From Streptococcus sanguinis SK355 (GTDB taxonomy: Bacteria > Bacillota > Bacilli > Lactobacillales > Streptococcaceae), in the NCBI RefSeq assembly GCF_000212855.1, contig NZ_GL890993.1:1042705-1106704 (forward strand): a DNA stretch of 64,000 nt, in the 5' to 3' direction. The position numbers and the translations under genes were made by a program. Numbering within the stretch: position 1 is the stretch's first letter; every line of letters begins with the position of its first letter. A model generated the notes under the pieces. It was given only the letters and a program-made list of their open reading frames with translations, ran no database searches and was not told the DNA's origin. This document shows, in pieces, positions 60,131 to 64,000 of the stretch.

Positions 60131-62146
60131 ATGAATTTACACCAACCTTTGACGGTTCTGCCTGGTGTGGGACCGAAATCAGCAGAAAAATTTGCTAAGC
60201 TGGGTCTAGAGACCTTGCAGGATTTACTGCTTTATTTTCCTTTTCGTTATGAGGATTTTAAGAGTAAGAACGTCCTAGACTTGGAGGATGGAGAAAAGGC
60301 GGTTATTTCTGGTCAGGTCGTGACCCCAGCCAATGTCCAGTATTATGGCTACAAACGCAATCGCCTGCGCTTCACTATCAAGCAGGGAGAAGTCGCTCTA
60401 GCAGTTAATTTCTTTAACCAGCCTTATCTAGCGGACAAGATTGAAGTGGGAGCTAATATAGCTGTCTTTGGCAAGTGGGACAAAGCCAAGGCTAGTCTTA
60501 CTGGAATGAAACTGTTGGCTCAGGTAGAGGACGACTTGCAGCCTGTCTATCGGCTGGCTCAGGGAATTAGTCAGGCCAGTCTGGTCAAGCTGATTAAGAC
60601 TGCCTTTGACCAAGGTTTGGACTTGCTCTTAGAGGAAAATCTACCCCATCCCCTGCTGGAACTCTACCAACTAGTGAGCAGAGTTGAGGCTGTGCGGGCT
60701 ATGCATTTTCCAAAGGACTTTGCGGACTACAAGCAGGCTCTTCGGCGGGTCAAGTTTGAAGAACTCTTTTATTTTCAAATGCAACTGCAGGTGCTAAAGA
60801 GAGAAACCAAGGCTGTCAGCAATGGATTAAAGATTGATTGGCGGTCGGATACTGTAGCCGAGAAAAAGCAGAGCTTGCCTTTTGAGCTGACTTCAGCTCA
60901 GGAGCGCAGTCTGACAGAGATTTTGCAGGATTTGCGGTCGCCTGGACACATGAATCGCCTGCTACAGGGCGATGTGGGAAGCGGAAAGACAGTAGTCGCT
61001 GGTCTGGCTATGTATGCTGTTTATACAGCTGGCTTTCAGTCAGCTCTGATGGTTCCAACAGAAATTTTGGCTGAGCAGCATTTTGACAGCCTAGCTCAGC
61101 TATTTCCAGAACTGAAATTGGCCCTACTTACTGGGGGAATGAAAGCAGCTGAACGCCGAAAGACCTTGGAAGCGATTGAAAAAGGTCAGATGGACATGAT
61201 TGTCGGAACCCATGCCCTGATTCAGGAAGGAGTCCGTTACCATGCATTGGGTTTGGTCATTATTGACGAGCAGCATCGCTTTGGGGTGGAGCAGCGCCGG
61301 ATTTTACGGGAAAAGGGAGACAATCCTGATGTCCTCATGATGACGGCGACGCCTATCCCCAGAACCCTTGCTATCACAGCATTTGGTGATATGGATGTGT
61401 CCATTATTGACCAGATGCCGGCGGGACGCAAACCTATCATCACCCGCTGGGTCAAGCATGAGCAGCTGGAAGTCGTCCTCGACTGGCTGAAAAAAGAGCT
61501 CCACAAGGGGGCTCAGGTCTACTTTATTTCTCCCTTGATTGAGGAATCTGAGGCGCTGGATCTTAAGAATGCCATTGCCTTAGAAGAAGAACTGACAGCC
61601 TATTTTGGTCAGCAGGCCCAAGTGGCTCTGCTTCATGGCAAGATGAAGAGCGAGGAAAAAGATGCGATTATGCAGGACTTCAAGGAAGGACGGACTGATA
61701 TTCTGGTCTCTACCACGGTCATTGAGGTCGGAGTCAACGTCCCCAATGCTACAGTGATGGTCATCATGGATGCGGATCGCTTCGGACTCAGCCAGCTTCA
61801 TCAGCTGAGAGGCCGCGTTGGCCGGGGGAGCAAGCAGTCTTATGCCGTCCTTGTTGCCAATCCTAAGACGGAGTCGGGCAAGCGCCGCATGAAAATCATG
61901 ACTGAGACGATTGATGGATTCCTGCTAGCTGAAGAGGATTTGAAAATGCGAGGTTCCGGAGAAATCTTTGGCACTCGGCAGTCTGGTATTCCTGAGTTTC
62001 AAGTGGCAGACATCGTAGAAGATTATCCGATTTTAGAAGAAGCCAGAAAGGTTGCCAGCCAGATTACAGCTGATCCGAACTGGCGGACAGATCCTAATTG
62101 GCACTTGATTGCTCTTCATTTGGACAAGCGAGATTACCTAGATTAA
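60131..62146 (+). CDS. recG: ATP-dependent DNA helicase RecG
   Basis: 671 aa helicase that remodels stalled forks and Holliday junctions. The N-terminal wedge/OB domain runs to about residue 240 (LTVLPGVGPKSAEKFAKLGL). Helicase motifs: LLQGDVGSGKTVVA (I, about residues 277-290), DEQHRFGVEQR (II, about 379-389), MTATPIPRTLA (III, about 403), and TTVIEVGVNVPNA and QLRGRVGRGSKQS (V-VI). AGAGGA precedes ATG 60131, and the 104 nt before it holds nothing else that I recognise. Confidence 0.97.
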   Translation: MNLHQPLTVLPGVGPKSAEKFAKLGLETLQDLLLYFPFRYEDFKSKNVLDLEDGEKAVISGQVVTPANVQYYGYKRNRLRFTIKQGEVALAVNFFNQPYLADKIEVGANIAVFGKWDKAKASLTGMKLLAQVEDDLQPVYRLAQGISQASLVKLIKTAFDQGLDLLLEENLPHPLLELYQLVSRVEAVRAMHFPKDFADYKQALRRVKFEELFYFQMQLQVLKRETKAVSNGLKIDWRSDTVAEKKQSLPFELTSAQERSLTEILQDLRSPGHMNRLLQGDVGSGKTVVAGLAMYAVYTAGFQSALMVPTEILAEQHFDSLAQLFPELKLALLTGGMKAAERRKTLEAIEKGQMDMIVGTHALIQEGVRYHALGLVIIDEQHRFGVEQRRILREKGDNPDVLMMTATPIPRTLAITAFGDMDVSIIDQMPAGRKPIITRWVKHEQLEVVLDWLKKELHKGAQVYFISPLIEESEALDLKNAIALEEELTAYFGQQAQVALLHGKMKSEEKDAIMQDFKEGRTDILVSTTVIEVGVNVPNATVMVIMDADRFGLSQLHQLRGRVGRGSKQSYAVLVANPKTESGKRRMKIMTETIDGFLLAEEDLKMRGSGEIFGTRQSGIPEFQVADIVEDYPILEEARKVASQITADPNWRTDPNWHLIALHLDKRDYLD

Positions 62147-62157
62147 GAGTTCTTTGG

Positions 62158-62212
62158 ATTAAGTTTCCTGCAAGTTATTTATAAGTAGGCTTTAAGTTTG
62201 AGGGATTATACT
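62158..62212 (+). promoter_or_regulatory. CiaR-type promoter A (11-bp-phased hexamers)
   Basis: Hexamers ending AAG recur every 11 bp: ATTAAG (62158), TGCAAG (62169), TATAAG (62180), TTTAAG (62191). Exactly 10 nt after the last comes TATACT (62207-62212). The last pair fits the CiaR direct repeat TTTAAG-N5-TTTAAG with one mismatch. Confidence 0.65.
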
Positions 62213-62218
62213 ATTGTC

Positions 62219-62401
62219 AAATCAAAGAAAGAGGTAGGACCAATGACAATGTAAACATCCCTTAAAATCCTGTAACCAAAGCTTGAAGACTAGAAGACTT
62301 GCGAGGTATGAGCCACTCAAAGAAATAGAATAATTTAGAATTTTTTCATCAACAATCTCCTAATAAATCACAAGCTTCATCCAATCGGTGAAGTTTTTTT
62401 T
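62219..62401 (+). ncRNA. Putative CiaR-controlled small RNA A
   Basis: Predicted transcript from about 62219 to a T8-tailed terminator. It contains AATCTCCTAATAA (62354-62366), which carries the CUCCU anti-Shine-Dalgarno-like stretch seen in streptococcal csRNAs. No ORF with a ribosome site of note is present. The length of about 180 nt is somewhat longer than typical csRNAs, so an internal start is possible. Confidence 0.55.
62375..62401 (+). terminator. Terminator of small RNA A
   Basis: CTTCA-T-CC (62375-62382) pairs with GG-TGAAG (62387-62393) with one bulge, loop AATC, then T8 at 62394-62401. Confidence 0.8.
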
Positions 62402-62464
62402 GTATATAATTGAAAAGACTTGTTCATTTCAATTAGTAGATAGAGATTGCTGGACTTCTTTGAC

Positions 62465-62519
62465 TATAAGCTTTCCCTAAGAAATCTATAAGAGATTCTT
62501 AAGTTTAGGGCTGTATCCT
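62465..62519 (+). promoter_or_regulatory. CiaR-type promoter B (11-bp-phased hexamers)
   Basis: TATAAG (62465), CCTAAG (62476), TATAAG (62487), CTTAAG (62498), each 11 bp apart, then 10 nt and TATCCT (62514-62519). The geometry is the same as promoter A. Confidence 0.6.
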
Positions 62520-62525
62520 TATATC

Positions 62526-62589
62526 CAAGTAAGAACAAAAAGATTAGGGATCAAACTTGAGGTCAAACGCCCCAAGAGTTTCGTTTTTG
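62526..62589 (+). ncRNA. Putative CiaR-controlled small RNA B
   Basis: Short predicted transcript from promoter B to an imperfect hairpin (AAACTTG, GG at 62553-62562 with CC, CAAG, GTTT at 62570-62581) and TTTTT at 62584-62588. At about 65 nt it is short, and the terminator is imperfect, so read-through toward 62.6 kb is likely. Confidence 0.4.
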
Positions 62590-62624
62590 CTCTTAAAGAA
62601 TTCATGATAAGCGAGGTAAAAGCT

Positions 62625-62838
62625 ATGAAAGTTACAATCAAAGTCCACTATCCGAAGACATTTAAGCAAGCTCAGAAAATGGAGATGACCTATGGTAAGT
62701 GATTATATTTTTGAAATTCTAGAGTCTCTGTTTGAGGTTATCTTCTAAGACCAGCGATTCAATGAAGTTTTCCCAGTGTTAGAATATGAAAGAGTCAAAA
62801 AAGTGCTAAGCAAACTTAGCACTTCTTGATTTAAAGAA
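62625..62838 (+). pseudogene. Possible remnant of a small gene
   Basis: ATG 62625, after GCGAGGTAAAAG, opens MKVTIKVHYPKTFKQAQKMEMTYGK and stops at 62702. A second frame from ATG 62692 reads MVSDYIFEILESLFEVIF, stop, then continues open to 62838. The protein-like composition split by a frame change and a stop suggests a decayed gene. I do not recognise the family, and chance is possible. Confidence 0.25.
62801..62824 (-). terminator. Terminator of the asparaginase gene
   Basis: AAGTGCTAAG (62801-62810) and CTTAGCACTT (62815-62824) form a perfect 10-bp stem with a CAAA loop. On the minus strand TTTT follows directly, so it ends the leftward asparaginase transcript. Confidence 0.8.
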
Positions 62839-62859
62839 AATAAATAGGGGCTTTTTCTC

Positions 62860-63822
62860 TCAGCCTTCCATATAATTCCGGAGTTCTTGGTCTTTGAGTC
62901 CAGCATTCAGGGCGATGAGCAGTTTGATTCTGGCTTTTTGGGCATTGAGCTCTTTGACGAAGAAGATACCAGCCTGGTGCAGCTGAACGCCGCCACCTTC
63001 ATAAGCATAGACTGGCTCAGCGATCCCGTTAAAGCAGCGAGAGACCAGAGCAATTGGCAGTCCGGCTGCTATCATATCAGCTAGCTTGTCAGCTACTTCC
63101 TTGGGGAGGTTGCCAGCACCGAATGCCTCTATGATGAGGCCGTCTATCTTGTCTAAATCCAGCATATCCAGAAGTTCTGTCTTCATACCCGCATAAGCTG
63201 GAATAATGGGCACCAGACCAGAGATGCTGTTCAAGTCAAAGCGGACTCGAGGCTCCGCTGTCTTAAAATAGAGAATCTCCTGTTTCATAATCAAGCCAAG
63301 CGGTCCGTGAGTCGGTGTCTGGAAGGTGCTGACATTGGTCGTATGGGTCTTGGTTACATACTTGGCAGCATGTGCCTCGTCATTCATAACGACAAGAACG
63401 CCTTTATCGCTGGCTTTTTCATCACTAGCCACCCGCAGGGCTGTCAGGTAGTTATAGACTCCATCGCTCCCCAGCTCATTGGAACTGCGCATAGCTCCGG
63501 TCAGAACGACTGGAATCTTTGGCAACTGCATAGTATCCAGAAAGTAAGCCGTCTCTTCTAAAGTGTCCGTTCCATGAGTAATGACCACTCCGTCAAATTG
63601 GTCAGCGCTGGCTTTGATTTTCTGATAAAGTTTGAGCATATGCTGGGGTGTGATATGAGGACTGGGAATATTAAAAAAGTCAATGACTTCCGTCTCAATC
63701 CCTTCAAGCGGAACTGTCACATGGTTCATAGGGTTATCAGCATTGGTAACGACAGCCCCAGAGCCGTCAGCCTGCATGGAAATGGTTCCTCCTGTGTGCA
63801 GGACCAAGATTTTCTTTGTCAT
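62860..63822 (-). CDS. L-asparaginase (type I, cytoplasmic)
   Basis: 320 aa, starting MTKKILVLHTGGTISMQADG on the minus strand after AAGGAGAGAAAG. Hydrolyses asparagine to aspartate and ammonia. The first catalytic Thr is in HTGGTIS (residues 9-15) and the second in VVITHGTDTLEETAYFL (about 80-96). There is no signal peptide, so it is intracellular. It is convergent with recG and the small RNA region. Confidence 0.94.
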   Translation of the reverse strand: MTKKILVLHTGGTISMQADGSGAVVTNADNPMNHVTVPLEGIETEVIDFFNIPSPHITPQHMLKLYQKIKASADQFDGVVITHGTDTLEETAYFLDTMQLPKIPVVLTGAMRSSNELGSDGVYNYLTALRVASDEKASDKGVLVVMNDEAHAAKYVTKTHTTNVSTFQTPTHGPLGLIMKQEILYFKTAEPRVRFDLNSISGLVPIIPAYAGMKTELLDMLDLDKIDGLIIEAFGAGNLPKEVADKLADMIAAGLPIALVSRCFNGIAEPVYAYEGGGVQLHQAGIFFVKELNAQKARIKLLIALNAGLKDQELRNYMEG

Positions 63823-63958
63823 AAATTCTTTCTCTCCTTGTAGTCATGATGCAGATTCAAAAACTTACATTCTGTTTTCATAGAGTTTTCAATCCTGTTG
63901 CATAGATATTACTCCAGCTTTTCTTTTCTGCAATTCATGTGATTGTATGCCATTTTTG

Positions 63959-64000
63959 TGTTATAATTTATTGTATCATAAAAGGAAAGAATGAGAAAAT
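63959..64000 (+). promoter_or_regulatory. Extended -10 promoter and start of the next gene
   Basis: TGTTATAAT (63959-63967) is an extended -10. AAAGGAAAG then precedes ATG 63991, which opens a plus-strand reading frame (Met-Arg-Lys) cut off by the window end. The product cannot be told. The gap 63823-63958 holds the divergent regulatory region. Confidence 0.5.

Noticed and set aside
1-64000. CRISPR arrays, tRNA/rRNA genes, full insertion sequences, integrases
   Set aside because: I saw no regularly spaced repeat-spacer pattern, no tRNA-like cloverleaf, no rRNA sequence and no transposase or integrase motifs; this was by reading, not by a model search.

Overview
The window looks like the chromosome of an oral Streptococcus, most probably S. 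sanguinis or a close relative. This is inferred from gene content recalled from that species, not from a database search. The conserved streptococcal block secA, two DAHP synthases, acpS, alr, recG sits at the right. To its left is a long accessory region for adenosylcobalamin synthesis and B12-dependent catabolism, which most streptococci lack. The likely junction is about 53.6-53.8 kb.

Layout. 1-8.1 kb: end of a cobalamin operon with a PduO-type adenosyltransferase, precorrin-2 dehydrogenase, hemA-hemC-hemD-hemB-hemL (glutamyl-tRNA to uroporphyrinogen III, here feeding the corrin ring), then cobU-cobS-cobC. 8.2-9.3 kb: an Old Yellow Enzyme-type oxidoreductase. 9.3-15.3 kb: an ABC importer operon preceded by a 20-codon leader ORF and carrying an embedded zinc deacylase. 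15.4-20.95 kb: a nickel/cobalt-type NikABCDE importer with a flavin reductase. 21-24.6 kb: queG (minus strand), a membrane protein and a HAD-phosphatase lipoprotein. 24.6-28.75 kb: pduV/eutP, cobD, pduX, cobT and a second PduO, which make the lower ligand and side chain of B12.

28.8-44.4 kb is the ethanolamine operon: eutG, eutS, eutV, eutW, eutA, eutB, eutC, eutL, an eutK-like gene, eutE, two eutM, eutT, pduL-type eutD, a eut gene of unknown function, eutN, eutH, eutQ. 44.8-52.3 kb is the propanediol operon: pduB, C, D, E, G, H, a GlcG-like gene and pduF, followed by an acetate/propionate kinase. The pdu operon has no aldehyde or alcohol dehydrogenase, no phosphotransacylase and no small hexameric shell gene, so it probably shares these with eut in one hybrid microcompartment.

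Regulation is the most striking part. The minus strand of the 28.75-29.47 kb gap carries a cobalamin riboswitch with its own promoter. It is followed by two hexaloop hairpins of the ANTAR-target type and a terminator, matching the EutX/Rli55 class of small RNA that titrates EutV. The leaders of eutG and eutA carry matching paired ANTAR hairpins overlapping intrinsic terminators. CcpA (cre)-like sites overlap or adjoin the start regions of eutG, pduB and the HAD lipoprotein gene. Between recG and the asparaginase gene are two 11-bp-phased hexamer arrays that look like CiaR-activated small RNA promoters.
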